From NCBI GenBank assembly GCA_021766785.1, contig JAICBP010000084.1:64944-128943 (forward strand): DNA of 64,000 bases, read 5' to 3'. This DNA is from Sulfurimonas sp. endosymbiont of Alviniconcha boucheti (lineage in GTDB: Bacteria > Campylobacterota > Campylobacteria > Campylobacterales > Sulfurimonadaceae). Both the position numbers and the translations under genes were made by a program. This document shows, piece after piece, positions 29,139 to 39,801 of this stretch; position 1 is the stretch's first letter, and the number at the start of each line of letters is the position of its first letter. Under the pieces are notes generated by a model. It worked only from the letters and a program-made list of their open reading frames with translations. It was not told the DNA's origin and searched no databases.

Positions 29139-31082
29139 TTAACGACTACACTCCTCAAGTTTCTCTTCTATACGAAAAAGTTCTTCTATCTTTTTTTCGT
29201 AGCGTTCTTCTATCTCTGCTAACTCTTGTGCTAAAAGAGAGATACCTATCTCTTCATAACATTTTGGATCACTTAAGCAGTGATTTTTCTCTTTTATCTC
29301 TTTTTCTAGTTTTTCTATCTCTTCAGGAAGTGATTCTAATGCCATCTTCTCTTTATATGTTAATTTTAGAGGCTTAGATTTTTCACGTTTTGGCTCTTCT
29401 GCTTTAGGTTTCTCTTGTGCTTTTCTCTCCATAGCCCCCAACTCTTTGAGCTCTTTTTCAAGGTCTAGGTACTCACTATAAAGCTGATAAGACTCTTCAA
29501 TACTCTTATCTGGCTGAAAAATAAAAAGTTTTTTTGCAATTTTATCTACAAAGTATCTATCATGACTTACTATTATAACAGCCCCTCCAAAGTTTGTTAG
29601 TTGCTCTTCTAAAATATTGATAGTAGGAATATCAAGATCATTTGTTGGCTCATCAAGAATGAGTATATCTACATCTTTGGTAAAGAGTAGAGCTAACGCA
29701 ACACGGTTTTTTTCTCCACCACTAAGCACACCTACTTTTTTCTCTAAAAACTCACGAGGAAAAAGGAAGTTTTTTAGGTAACCATAAACATGCAAATCAC
29801 TTCCTCTTACCTGTACACGATCTCCACCATGAGGACAGAAAGTCTCTATAAGATTTTTATCATCATCTAATAACTCCCTATGCTGGTCGAAGTAGCCTAC
29901 TTTGAACTCTCCACGTTTGATAACTCCATATGTTGGCTCTATTCGTCCAAGAAGTGCTTTTAGGAGTGTTGATTTTCCACTTCCGTTTGCTCCTACTATT
30001 GCAATAACATCTTTTTGAAGTATGCGAGTTGTAAAGCCTTTAAGTAACTCTTTGTCACCAAGTGTGAGTCCTAGATTTTCTACCTCAAAGAGCATTTTTT
30101 GTTTGTTTATACTCTTATCTCGGTTGAAGTGTTTTGCCTCACGCTGGAGTTCTATACTCATTTTACGAATTTTTGCGGGGTTCGTTTTTGCCTCCTCTCG
30201 AAGCTGCATGAGTCGCTCTTTTCTTCCTTCATTTCGTTTCAGACGAGCACGAACGCCACGAGCAAACCATTCATTCTCACGTTTGAGAAGTCCTAGAAGA
30301 TTATCATGCTGCTTTTGTAGTGTTCTAAGGTACTCAGCTTTTTGTGTTAAATAGTTACTATACCCACCACTATACTCTTTTAAAACAGACTCATCCACCT
30401 CTACACTTTTGGTCGCAATTCGGTCTATAAAGTATCTATCGTGAGAGATAAAAAGGAGAGTAAACTTCTCTTTTAAAAGTAGCTCTTCTAAAAACTCAAC
30501 CATATAAACATCAAGGTGATTTGTAGGCTCATCAAGAAGTAATATATCTGGTTTTTGCAGAAGTAACGAAGCAAGAGCAACACGACGTTGCTCTCCTCCA
30601 CTTAGAAGTGAGATGGGTTTATCTTCATAACGTTTAAGATCAAAATGCTGAATAATCCGCTCTATCTTATCATCTAAGTTCCAAGCATTGTGGTGTTCGA
30701 TATAACGCGAAAGCTTTTCATGCTCATCTAAAAGTATTTTATTATCAAACTCCTCTGCTAGTAAAAGGGAGAGTTCATTATATCTCTCTTTAGCCATATT
30801 GAGCTCTATTAAACCATGTTCAACTGCTTGACGGACATTATGTCCCTCTACAAACTTAGGACGTTGATCAAGCATCTTCACCTCTAAGTCATTTTTCATT
30901 ATACGGCAACCTCCATCTGGAGTGAGAGTACCATTGACTATCTTCATAAGAGTAGATTTACCACTTCCATTCTTTCCAATGATAACGATACGTTCGCCCT
31001 CATCTATATGAAAATTCACTTCAGAAAGAATTTTTTGTGCAGAGTAGTGTTTTGATATACCTTGTAGGTCTATGAGTGCCAT
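29139..31082 (-). CDS. ABC-F family ATPase (Uup-like)
   Basis: Two Walker A (GKNGSGKST, GANGSGKST), two LSGGE signatures, LLDEPTNHLD / ILDEPTNDLD, C-terminal coiled coil. Confidence 0.94.
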   Translation of the reverse strand: MALIDLQGISKHYSAQKILSEVNFHIDEGERIVIIGKNGSGKSTLMKIVNGTLTPDGGCRIMKNDLEVKMLDQRPKFVEGHNVRQAVEHGLIELNMAKERYNELSLLLAEEFDNKILLDEHEKLSRYIEHHNAWNLDDKIERIIQHFDLKRYEDKPISLLSGGEQRRVALASLLLQKPDILLLDEPTNHLDVYMVEFLEELLLKEKFTLLFISHDRYFIDRIATKSVEVDESVLKEYSGGYSNYLTQKAEYLRTLQKQHDNLLGLLKRENEWFARGVRARLKRNEGRKERLMQLREEAKTNPAKIRKMSIELQREAKHFNRDKSINKQKMLFEVENLGLTLGDKELLKGFTTRILQKDVIAIVGANGSGKSTLLKALLGRIEPTYGVIKRGEFKVGYFDQHRELLDDDKNLIETFCPHGGDRVQVRGSDLHVYGYLKNFLFPREFLEKKVGVLSGGEKNRVALALLFTKDVDILILDEPTNDLDIPTINILEEQLTNFGGAVIIVSHDRYFVDKIAKKLFIFQPDKSIEESYQLYSEYLDLEKELKELGAMERKAQEKPKAEEPKREKSKPLKLTYKEKMALESLPEEIEKLEKEIKEKNHCLSDPKCYEEIGISLLAQELAEIEERYEKKIEELFRIEEKLEECSR

Positions 31083-31168
31083 ATTATGTCATTTCCTTTT
31101 TTGCAGCGTAACTTCTATTTTTACTATTTATTATTAGTTTTTTTCGTAGTATTGATCTCTTTGCAATG

Positions 31169-31192
31169 AACGATTATATCGCTATAATCGTT
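31169..31192. promoter_or_regulatory. Perfect 10-bp inverted repeat AACGATTATA-TCGC-TATAATCGTT in the ABC-F/htpG divergent intergenic region
   Basis: Direct reading; each arm contains a TATAAT -10-like box, on opposite strands. Confidence 0.6.
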
Positions 31193-31380
31193 AATAGAAG
31201 CTTATTGAAATCTACTCTAGTAACTACCTGTTTTTGGTGTTAATTTTACATTGAGAAGTAAAATCCATTTGTATAAATATCTTTAGACTAAGATAAGTTG
31301 AGTCTTTGTGACTAAAGGTTTAGAAATATTAACTTTTTTTTGATAACATTCCAGCAAATTAACAAAAAAAGGAATTAATT

Positions 31381-33276
31381 ATGGCAAAACATCAGTTTCA
31401 AACAGAAGCAAATCAAATACTACATTTAATGATTCACTCTCTCTATTCAAATAAGGAGATCTTTATTCGTGAATTAGTATCTAATGGATCCGATGCACTC
31501 GATAAGCTTAATATGTTAGTCCTTAGAGAAGATAAGTACAAAGATGTGGCGTTTAACCCTCGTATCGATATTATTGCAGATAAAGATGCTAAAACTCTTA
31601 CTATTTCAGATAGTGGTGTCGGTATGAACGAAGAGGATCTTATGAATAACCTCGGAACTATAGCGAAGTCAGGTACAAAAGCATTTTTAGAAAATCTTTC
31701 AGGTGATCAAAAAGAGGATTCTAATCTAATAGGTCAATTTGGTGTTGGCTTTTATGCTGCATTTATGGTAGCACACAAAGTAGAAGTAACAACGAAAAAA
31801 GCTGGAGAAGACCAAGCCTATTTATGGACAAGTAGTGGAGATGGCTCTTTTGAGATAGAAAAGACTACAAAAGAGGGGCATGGTACTTCTATAGTACTGC
31901 ATCTTAACGATGATGAAGAGGAGTTTTTAGAGACTTATCGAATAGAGACGATTATCAAAAAATACTCTAATCATATTCCATTCCCTATCTTTATGGATAA
32001 GGAGAAGTATATTCCAGCAGTTATGGATGACGAGGGGAAAGAGGAAATTGAACCCTCAAGAACAGAGATTGAAAATGTACAGATCAATAAAGCAAATGCT
32101 CTTTGGACTATCGCTAAAAAAGATATTAGTGATGAAGAGTATAAAGACTTCTACAGCTCTATAGCACACTCAAGTGAAGAGCCTTTATCTTGGATGCATA
32201 ACAAAGCAGAAGGTGCAGTTGAGTACACTACACTTTTTTATATCCCAAGTAAAGCACCTATGGATTTATATCGTGTTGATTATAAAACAGGTATCAAACT
32301 TTATATTAACCGTGTCTTCATTACTGATGATGAGAAAGAGTTGATGCCTACTTACCTACGTTTCCTTCGTGGTGTTATTGACTCTAAAGACCTTCCTCTT
32401 AATGTTTCACGCGAAATTTTACAATCAAACGCCGTAATGAATAAAATTCAAAAATCATCTGTGAAAAAAGTACTCTCTGAACTTGGAAAAATGGCAAAAA
32501 AAGAGAAAGAGAAGTACAGTACATTTTATACAGAGTTTGGAAATGTTCTTAAAGAGGGACTCTATAGCGACTTTGATAACCGTGAGAAGATCTTAGAACT
32601 TCTAAAATTTAATACTATAAACTCAGATGAACCTATAATGATAGAAGAGTTCATTAAAAATGTTGATGATGAGAAAAAAGAGATATACTATATAACTGGT
32701 AAAGCTTCTTTAACAATGCTTAAAAACTCTCCAGCACTAGAGCGCTTCAAAGCTCGTGGTATCGATGTACTTGTTCTTAATGAAGAGGTAGATACTATTA
32801 TCTTTCCAATGGTAACTGAGTACAAAGAGTACAAGTTAGTTCCTGTAGCTGATGCAAAGTTTGAAGAGAGTGAAGAGGAGAAAAAAGAGGAGGAAGAAGT
32901 TGCAAAAACTTATGAGGGGTTAGCAAAAACTTTTCAAGAAGCACTCGGTGAAGCTGTGAAGTCTGTAGAGACTACAAATGAGCTTACAGATTCTCCTGTT
33001 GCAATAAAAACAGATAAAGATGATCCAACTTATCAGATGGCTCAAATGATGAAGCAGATGGGACAAGGTGGTGATGTTCCAGAACCAGCACCTATATTTA
33101 TGATAAACCCTAAACACGAACTCATCAAAAAACTTAATGACTCTTCTGATACAAATCTAGTAGAAGATGCTGCACACGTACTTCTCGATCAGGCGAAACT
33201 TTTTGATGGACAGGAACTTCAAGATACTGCAGATTTTATCTCAAGACTAAACAGAATTATTACAAAAGCTATTTAA
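31381..33276 (+). CDS. htpG: HSP90-family chaperone HtpG
   Basis: FQTEANQILHLMIHSLYSNKEIFIRELVSNGSDALDKL, DSGVGMNEEDL, GQFGVGFYAAFMVA. Confidence 0.97.
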   Translation: MAKHQFQTEANQILHLMIHSLYSNKEIFIRELVSNGSDALDKLNMLVLREDKYKDVAFNPRIDIIADKDAKTLTISDSGVGMNEEDLMNNLGTIAKSGTKAFLENLSGDQKEDSNLIGQFGVGFYAAFMVAHKVEVTTKKAGEDQAYLWTSSGDGSFEIEKTTKEGHGTSIVLHLNDDEEEFLETYRIETIIKKYSNHIPFPIFMDKEKYIPAVMDDEGKEEIEPSRTEIENVQINKANALWTIAKKDISDEEYKDFYSSIAHSSEEPLSWMHNKAEGAVEYTTLFYIPSKAPMDLYRVDYKTGIKLYINRVFITDDEKELMPTYLRFLRGVIDSKDLPLNVSREILQSNAVMNKIQKSSVKKVLSELGKMAKKEKEKYSTFYTEFGNVLKEGLYSDFDNREKILELLKFNTINSDEPIMIEEFIKNVDDEKKEIYYITGKASLTMLKNSPALERFKARGIDVLVLNEEVDTIIFPMVTEYKEYKLVPVADAKFEESEEEKKEEEEVAKTYEGLAKTFQEALGEAVKSVETTNELTDSPVAIKTDKDDPTYQMAQMMKQMGQGGDVPEPAPIFMINPKHELIKKLNDSSDTNLVEDAAHVLLDQAKLFDGQELQDTADFISRLNRIITKAI

Positions 33277-33280
33277 TTTT

Positions 33281-33320
33281 GACAAAAGTACAATATTTTG
33301 TACTTTTTGTCTTTTTTAAT
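33281..33320 (+). terminator. Rho-independent terminator after htpG
   Basis: GACAAAAGTACAA-TATT-TTGTACTTTTTGTC stem (one bulge) followed by TTTTTT. Confidence 0.8.
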
Positions 33321-33324
33321 AAAA

Positions 33325-33492
33325 CTATTTTTTTAAACTGTGTGAGATCATCTCAAGCCTATTCTTTGGCTGTGGACTATAAGTAACAGAGTTTTTTTTT
33401 GTAGGAAGTGCAAATGCAAGTAATATAAATAAAAATGCGAAGATAATACCCCCAAGTCCACTAAGGATTAACTTAAGTTTAAAATCACTCAT
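33325..33492 (-). CDS. Small single-TM protein (55 aa)
   Basis: ORF below the track cut-off: MSDFKLKLILSGLGGIIFAFLFILLAFALPTKKNSVTYSPQPKNRLEMISHSLKK*; directly follows the 33495-33797 ORF. Confidence 0.6.
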   Translation of the reverse strand: MSDFKLKLILSGLGGIIFAFLFILLAFALPTKKNSVTYSPQPKNRLEMISHSLKK

Positions 33493-33494
33493 CT

Positions 33495-33797
33495 TTAACT
33501 CTTTGTCTCATCGTGTGTCATATAAATCCAAAACTCTTTATGTGTATGCCCTCTATTTAGAAAAAAAAGTTGTAAAATAGCTACACGATAAAGTGTAATA
33601 AGCATTTTTGCATAAGGGATAAAGAGACTTATCTTAATAAGTAAAGATTGATCTTTACTCCCTTTAGAAGTAATCATCTCTTGCATTCCAATATTGTTTG
33701 AGAGATGAATGCCAAAGAGTATAGAGAACACAATGTTGAGCATAAGACCAAAAATCATATAAGCAGCAAAATCTTGTTCAAACATTCCAATAATCAT
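33495..33797 (-). CDS. Hypothetical membrane protein
   Basis: 100 aa with predicted TM helices. Confidence 0.65.
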   Translation of the reverse strand: MIIGMFEQDFAAYMIFGLMLNIVFSILFGIHLSNNIGMQEMITSKGSKDQSLLIKISLFIPYAKMLITLYRVAILQLFFLNRGHTHKEFWIYMTHDETKS

Positions 33798-33984
33798 AAA
33801 TATATTTCCTAATTGTTTTACTACTAAAATTTTAGCGAAAAATACCTTGAAAATCTTTTATAGCAATTATACTTGCTAAAAAGTAACAAGTAAAAAAAAT
33901 TATCAACAGTATGAAGATTATCCAAAGTTTTTTTAAACATTTTTATACTATACTAATCCCACAAATTATGAATAAGGGTAATTT

Positions 33985-34218
33985 ATGACTGAGACAAACC
34001 TCATAGTAGAAGGCTTTAAATTTATGGGACTAGGAATGGGAACTGTGTTTCTATTTTTAATTATAATGATTGGTAGCATGAATATTATGTCAACAATTAT
34101 CCATAAATTTTTTCCTGAGCCACAAGTAGATAATAACCCATCTACTTCGGTACAAAAAGATAACAAAAATGTAGTAGCTGCAATTACAGCAGCAATTGCG
34201 CATCATAGACAAAGTTAA
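33985..34218 (+). CDS. Sodium-pump decarboxylase gamma subunit (OadG-like)
   Basis: 77-aa single-TM protein directly before oadA and oadB; GLGMGTVFLFLIIMI. Confidence 0.85.
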   Translation: MTETNLIVEGFKFMGLGMGTVFLFLIIMIGSMNIMSTIIHKFFPEPQVDNNPSTSVQKDNKNVVAAITAAIAHHRQS

Positions 34219-34226
34219 GGATTATA

Positions 34227-36020
34227 ATGGCTAAAAAATTTATAGACATAATGGATACAACTTTTAGGGATGGCTTCCAGTCAGTATATGGCGGTCGTGT
34301 TCTAATGAAAGACTTTTTTCCAGCTGTTGAAGCTGCAAAAATAGCAGGTATAAATCACTTTGAGTTTGGTGGTGGAGCAAGGTTTCAATCTCTTTACTTT
34401 TATCTAAGAGAAGATGCATTTGAGATGATGGATAAATTTCGGAAAATTGTTGGTCCAGATACAAATCTACAGACTCTCTCTCGTGGTGTAAATACTGTAA
34501 TGCTTGATACTGGTTCCAAAGAACTAATTGATCTTCATGCAAAAATGTTCAAAAAACATGGCACAACAACTGTTCGCAACTTCGATGCACTTAACGATAT
34601 AGAAAATCTGAAATACTCTGGTGAGAGAATCTCTTATCATGGTCTAAAGCATGAAGTAGTTGTCACTATGATGGATTTACCACCTGGATGTTATGGTGCT
34701 CATGATGTTGAATTTTACGAAAAAACTCTTCGTGACATTCTTGACGCTGGAATTCCATATGATAGTATCTGTTTTAAAGATGCATCTGGTACTTCAAATC
34801 CTCAAAAAGTATTTGAAACTATTAAAATGGCTCGCAATTTAGTTGGAGAGAATACTCATCTTCGCCTTCATACTCATGAGACTGCTGGTGTTTCTGTTTC
34901 TGCTTATATGGCAGCACTTGAAGCTGGTATTGATGGTATTGATATGGCTGCAAACCCTGTAAGTGGTGGAACTAGTCAACCAGATATCTTAACTATGCTT
35001 CATGCTACTAAAGGAATGAACTTCGACCTTGGTGGACTTGAAATTGGTAAAATACTAACATATGAGAAAGAGTTACAGTCGTGCCTTAGTGATTACTTTG
35101 TACCACCAGAAGCGACTATGGTCTCTCCTATTATTCCATTTTCACCTATGCCAGGTGGTGCACTCACTGCAAATACTCAAATGATGCGTGATAACGACAT
35201 CTTGGATAAATTCCCAGAAGTGATTGCAGCTATGCAAGAAGTGGTAGAAAAAGGAGGTTATGGTACGTCTGTAACTCCTGTTTCACAATTTTATTTCCAG
35301 CAAGCACTAAATAATGTAATGCAGGGTCCGTGGAATGCAATTGCACCTGGATATGGAAAGATGGTTCTTGGGTACTTTGGTAAAACACCAGTAGCTCCAG
35401 ATCCTGAAATTGTGAAAATCGCTTCAGAAAAGTTAGGACTTGAGCCTACAACACAAAATGCTCTTGATATTGCAGATGCAGATGAGACAAAGTCTCTACA
35501 GCATGCTATAGATGAACTCAAAGAGAATGATATAGAGATTACTGAAGAAAATATCTTTATTGCAGCAGCATGTCAAGAGAAAGGAATTACATTCTTACAA
35601 GGTAAGGGTGAGTTAAATATACGTAAAATATCAGAAATGAAAAAAGATAGTGGAGATAGTTCAATGGGTAGTGGAAATTATACAGTAGTAGTAAATGGTG
35701 AAAAGTTTAGTGTTCAAGTTGCAGAAGGCGATGCAAATATTCAAGTAACAGCAGTAAATGGTGAAGCAGCCGCACCATCAACTCCTGCTCCTGTAGTCTC
35801 TGGTAGTGGTGTAGATATTAAAGCACTTCTTCCAGGTAATGTTTGGAAAATTGTTGCTAATCCAGGGCAAAGTGTTAATGAGGGCGATGTGATTATGATT
35901 TTAGAATCTATGAAAATGGAGATTGATGTTGTCGCACCAAAAGGTGGTGTAATTCAGTCTATTAATGTCGCTACAAATGATAAAGTTGTAGAGGGTCAAA
36001 CAGTAGCTGTACTAGGGTAA
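34227..36020 (+). CDS. oadA: Oxaloacetate (pyruvate) carboxylase/decarboxylase alpha subunit with biotin carrier domain
   Basis: [46 protein letters not shown], biotinylation site [11 protein letters not shown]. Confidence 0.95.
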   Translation: MAKKFIDIMDTTFRDGFQSVYGGRVLMKDFFPAVEAAKIAGINHFEFGGGARFQSLYFYLREDAFEMMDKFRKIVGPDTNLQTLSRGVNTVMLDTGSKELIDLHAKMFKKHGTTTVRNFDALNDIENLKYSGERISYHGLKHEVVVTMMDLPPGCYGAHDVEFYEKTLRDILDAGIPYDSICFKDASGTSNPQKVFETIKMARNLVGENTHLRLHTHETAGVSVSAYMAALEAGIDGIDMAANPVSGGTSQPDILTMLHATKGMNFDLGGLEIGKILTYEKELQSCLSDYFVPPEATMVSPIIPFSPMPGGALTANTQMMRDNDILDKFPEVIAAMQEVVEKGGYGTSVTPVSQFYFQQALNNVMQGPWNAIAPGYGKMVLGYFGKTPVAPDPEIVKIASEKLGLEPTTQNALDIADADETKSLQHAIDELKENDIEITEENIFIAAACQEKGITFLQGKGELNIRKISEMKKDSGDSSMGSGNYTVVVNGEKFSVQVAEGDANIQVTAVNGEAAAPSTPAPVVSGSGVDIKALLPGNVWKIVANPGQSVNEGDVIMILESMKMEIDVVAPKGGVIQSINVATNDKVVEGQTVAVLG

Positions 36021-36025
36021 TACAT

Positions 36026-37354
36026 ATGAAAAATATTATAATTAAATTTTTAGCACTTTTTATCTTGCTTGGACTAACAAGTGTATTTGCTAATGAACAC
36101 ACTTTAATGACAACAGAAAAAAAGATGTCAGAACATAAAGAAGAGACATATAAATCAAAACCTATAGGTGAGATGATCACAGGTTTCTTAAAATCTACAG
36201 GTGTTGTTGCACTTATAAACCCAAGCGATGAGCTTAATGCTAAGGGTGAACCAATGAGTACTTTCCATAAGGGATTGGGTCGCGTTATTATGATTTTAGT
36301 GACATTTTTTCTCTTCTGGCTAGCAATAGCTAAAGGATTTGAACCACTTCTATTGCTCCCAATAGCCTTCGGTGGACTTCTTGCCAATATCCCTGTCGCT
36401 GGTATTGCTGGTGAACATGGTTTCTTAGGTGTTATTTATCAGATGGGACTCTCTAATGAGATGTTCCCTATTATTATTTTTATGGGTGTTGGAGCTATGA
36501 CAGATTTTGGTCCATTGCTCTCAAATCCTAAAACAGCGCTCTTAGGTGGTGCGGCTCAGTTTGGTATCTTTGGAACACTTGTAGGTGCAGTTGCACTTTC
36601 TCAAGCTGGTTTCGTCGACTTTACTCTCCAACAAGCTTCAGCTATCTCTATCATTGGTGGAGCAGATGGTCCTACATCTATCTTTATCGCAACAAAACTT
36701 GCACCTGAACTTTTAGGTGCTATTGCTGTTGCTTCTTATAGTTATATGGCTATGGTTCCTATCATCCAGCCTCCGATAATGAAAGCATTAACAAATGATG
36801 CCGAACGTAAGATAAAGATGAGTACACTTCGTCATGTATCACGTTTAGAGAAGTTAATCTTTCCTATTATGGTTCTAACACTCTCTATTTTAGTACTTCC
36901 AGAATCTACACCACTTATTGGTGCATTTATGTTTGGTAACTTCTTAAAAGAGTCAGGTGTAGTTGAGCGACTTAACGATACACTTCAGAATGCTCTTATT
37001 AATATCACAACTATTTTCTTAGGTCTGGGTGTTGGAAGTAAATTAGCGGCTGATCAGTTCTTAGTTCCTGAAACAATGTTTATTATGATCCTTGGTATCA
37101 TTGCATTCTCTGTAGGTACTGCAGCAGGTGTACTAATGGCAAAACTTATGAACCTTTTTCCTGGTCATAAGATCAATCCACTCATCGGTTCAGCAGGTGT
37201 CTCAGCAGTTCCAATGGCGGCTCGTGTATCTAACAAAGTTGGTATGGAGTATGACCGTACAAATATGCTTTTAATGCATGCTATGGGTCCAAATGTAGCA
37301 GGAGTAATCGGATCAGCAGTAGCTGCTGGTGTGCTTATCTCACTCTTTCAATAA
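36026..37354 (+). CDS. oadB: Sodium ion-translocating decarboxylase beta subunit
   Basis: [46 protein letters not shown]. Confidence 0.96.
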   Translation: MKNIIIKFLALFILLGLTSVFANEHTLMTTEKKMSEHKEETYKSKPIGEMITGFLKSTGVVALINPSDELNAKGEPMSTFHKGLGRVIMILVTFFLFWLAIAKGFEPLLLLPIAFGGLLANIPVAGIAGEHGFLGVIYQMGLSNEMFPIIIFMGVGAMTDFGPLLSNPKTALLGGAAQFGIFGTLVGAVALSQAGFVDFTLQQASAISIIGGADGPTSIFIATKLAPELLGAIAVASYSYMAMVPIIQPPIMKALTNDAERKIKMSTLRHVSRLEKLIFPIMVLTLSILVLPESTPLIGAFMFGNFLKESGVVERLNDTLQNALINITTIFLGLGVGSKLAADQFLVPETMFIMILGIIAFSVGTAAGVLMAKLMNLFPGHKINPLIGSAGVSAVPMAARVSNKVGMEYDRTNMLLMHAMGPNVAGVIGSAVAAGVLISLFQ

Positions 37355-37363
37355 CTAAAATTA

Positions 37364-39676
37364 CTACAACGACGTATTTTGCGTCGTTATCTCTTTAAAC
37401 GCCACACTAGTTTTAATACCCTCATAAGTAGTTTTCAAATGCTCTATCTCTCCAGCTATCTCAGTCTCCTCTATGCTTAAGCCCTCAGGAACTTCAGCAG
37501 AGTGAAGTTGTATAGCAGTCTGCTTAAAGTTTGGTTCTCCTGATTTTGGACAGAAGCTCTCATTTGTTAGTCTATTTACTAGTTGTGTATTAAAATGAAA
37601 AGGTACAAAAACTGTCCCCTCCCTTACACTTCCTGTAACACGTACCACTACATCATCAACACGACCACGAACAGATGAGAGACTCATTCTGTCACCACTC
37701 TTTACCTTAAGTTTCTCGGCATCTTTTGGGTTCACATCTACCCAAGCTTCAGGTGCGAGATCATTGAGTATATCAATACTTCGTGTTTTAGTACGAGTAT
37801 GCCACTGTTCTACTGTTCTTCCAGTATTAAGTATCACAGGAAAGTTATTTGATATACCCTCTTCCATAGGAAACCATTCCACACAAAGAAGTTTTGCCTT
37901 TTGATCAACTGTTCTAAATGGCATATCAGGAGTATAAAGTCGTTTTGTCCCCATAGGATTCTCTTCATTACAAGGCCACTGGATCCCACCCTGCTCTTCA
38001 AGAAGTTCATAAGAGATACCAGAGTAGTCACAAAGTTGTCCTTTGGAGACTCTTCTCCACTCTTCAAAAGCATCACGAGGTTCACTCCAGTTAGGAAAAA
38101 GCATCTCATTTACACCTTCAAAGTATTTAGAAAACTCTATGATAATGTGAAAATCACTTTTTGTATTACCTAATGGTTCAACTGCTTTATTTACCTTATT
38201 GCATCTACGTTCAGAGTTTGTATAAACCCCCTCTTTTTCACCCCATGTAGCAGCAGCAAAAACAACATCTGCTAGCTTTGCTGTATCACCAAAGAAAGCA
38301 TCTTGAACCACAAGAAGATCTAATTTTGCTAAAGTTTGACGAAGTTTATCTTGGTTAACAAAACTCACGAGTGGATTTGTTGCGCTAACCCAAAGTGCTT
38401 TGATCTCTCCTCTATCTATCGCATCAATGATCTCTGCATACTTATACCCCCTACTTGTAGGGATAATCTCTTCAGGGACATTTATTATACTTGCATACTC
38501 CTTGAGTGCTTTTTTATCTCCATAGTTTCTATATCCTGGAAGAGTTGAAGTAAATCCTGTCTCACGAGTTCCCATAGCATTACACTGCCCAGTAATACTA
38601 AAGGGTCCAGTTCCCTCACGACCAATATGTCCAGTTAAAAGATGTAGATTTATGATAGCACTGACTGTATCTGTTCCCATAAATGATTGATTAATTCCCA
38701 TAGTCCAACCAGTTAAAACACTATCTTGAGCTACAAACTGACGAGCAAGTTCATAAAGAATCTTGACATCTATACCTGTAATATTTGCAACCTCTTGAGG
38801 GGGATAGTCTTGGAGATGTTTTTTAAGCTCTTTATAACCATTAGTATTGGCGTTTATATAACCTTTATCTTCCCAGCCCTGTTCTATTACTATATAAGCC
38901 AGTCCATTATAAAGTGCTAAATCTGTACGAGGCTTTATAGGCACATACATATCTGCCATTTGTGAAGTCTTACTTGCACGCGGGTCTATGACTATAACCT
39001 TTTTTGTAGGACGTCTGTTTTTATTTATATGAAGTGTAAGGATTGGATGATTGTCAGCAATATTTGCTCCCACTAAAAAAATAGTATCTGCTAACTCAAA
39101 ATCTTCATATGAGCTAGTAGGTCCATCACTTCCTAATGATTGCTTATACCCTGTTACCGCTGATGCCATACAGAGTGTAGTATTTCCATCAAAGTTATTT
39201 GTCTGTAGTCCAAGTTGCACAAATTTTCCAAGAGTATAAAACTCTTCTGTTAATAACTGTCCCGTGCCTATTACTGAAACAGCACTTGATCCATGTTCTT
39301 TAGCGATACGTTTAAACTCATCACTTACCTTAGTAAAAGCTTCATCCCACGAAGCAGGTTGCAACTCATCATCTTTACGGATAAGTGGCGTTTGAATACG
39401 CTCAGGAGAGTTAATCATCTGATGTTCAGAGAGACCTTTCGGGCAGAGTGTCCCTTGGTTAACAAAGTGTTTTGGATTTCCTTTTGTGTAAACTGCCTTA
39501 CCACCTTTAACACCAATATAAAGTCCACACCCAACACCACAGTAACCACAAGTAGAGAAGACCCATTTATCAGGCTTCTTTTTATCACTAATCATCCCAA
39601 ATGTCTCATCATGAGAGAGACTATACTTCTTCTCTTTTATATCAAAACCTAAAAAATTTTTTATCTTACTTATCAT
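37364..39676 (-). CDS. Molybdopterin oxidoreductase, assimilatory nitrate reductase catalytic-subunit type
   Basis: CGYCGVGCGLYIGV [4Fe-4S] motif, TTLCMASAVTGYKQSLGSDGP, TGQCNAMGTRETGFTSTLPGYR typical of NarB/NasA-type enzymes; start set at MISKIKNF. Confidence 0.88.
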   Translation of the reverse strand: MISKIKNFLGFDIKEKKYSLSHDETFGMISDKKKPDKWVFSTCGYCGVGCGLYIGVKGGKAVYTKGNPKHFVNQGTLCPKGLSEHQMINSPERIQTPLIRKDDELQPASWDEAFTKVSDEFKRIAKEHGSSAVSVIGTGQLLTEEFYTLGKFVQLGLQTNNFDGNTTLCMASAVTGYKQSLGSDGPTSSYEDFELADTIFLVGANIADNHPILTLHINKNRRPTKKVIVIDPRASKTSQMADMYVPIKPRTDLALYNGLAYIVIEQGWEDKGYINANTNGYKELKKHLQDYPPQEVANITGIDVKILYELARQFVAQDSVLTGWTMGINQSFMGTDTVSAIINLHLLTGHIGREGTGPFSITGQCNAMGTRETGFTSTLPGYRNYGDKKALKEYASIINVPEEIIPTSRGYKYAEIIDAIDRGEIKALWVSATNPLVSFVNQDKLRQTLAKLDLLVVQDAFFGDTAKLADVVFAAATWGEKEGVYTNSERRCNKVNKAVEPLGNTKSDFHIIIEFSKYFEGVNEMLFPNWSEPRDAFEEWRRVSKGQLCDYSGISYELLEEQGGIQWPCNEENPMGTKRLYTPDMPFRTVDQKAKLLCVEWFPMEEGISNNFPVILNTGRTVEQWHTRTKTRSIDILNDLAPEAWVDVNPKDAEKLKVKSGDRMSLSSVRGRVDDVVVRVTGSVREGTVFVPFHFNTQLVNRLTNESFCPKSGEPNFKQTAIQLHSAEVPEGLSIEETEIAGEIEHLKTTYEGIKTSVAFKEITTQNTSL
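37368..37388. terminator. Hairpin AACGACG-tattttg-CGTCGTT between convergent oadB and nitrate reductase gene
   Basis: Perfect 7-bp stem, overlapping the C-terminal codons of the minus-strand gene. Confidence 0.5.
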
Positions 39677-39801
39677 AATGCCTCTTTTGTTATTAATATG
39701 CAAATAATAGCATAAATATAAAACGATATGAAAAAGACAATGGAGTATTTAAGCACTTTTATGGCACTATTATTGCTATAAGTTTAGATAAAAGAGAGTA
39801 T

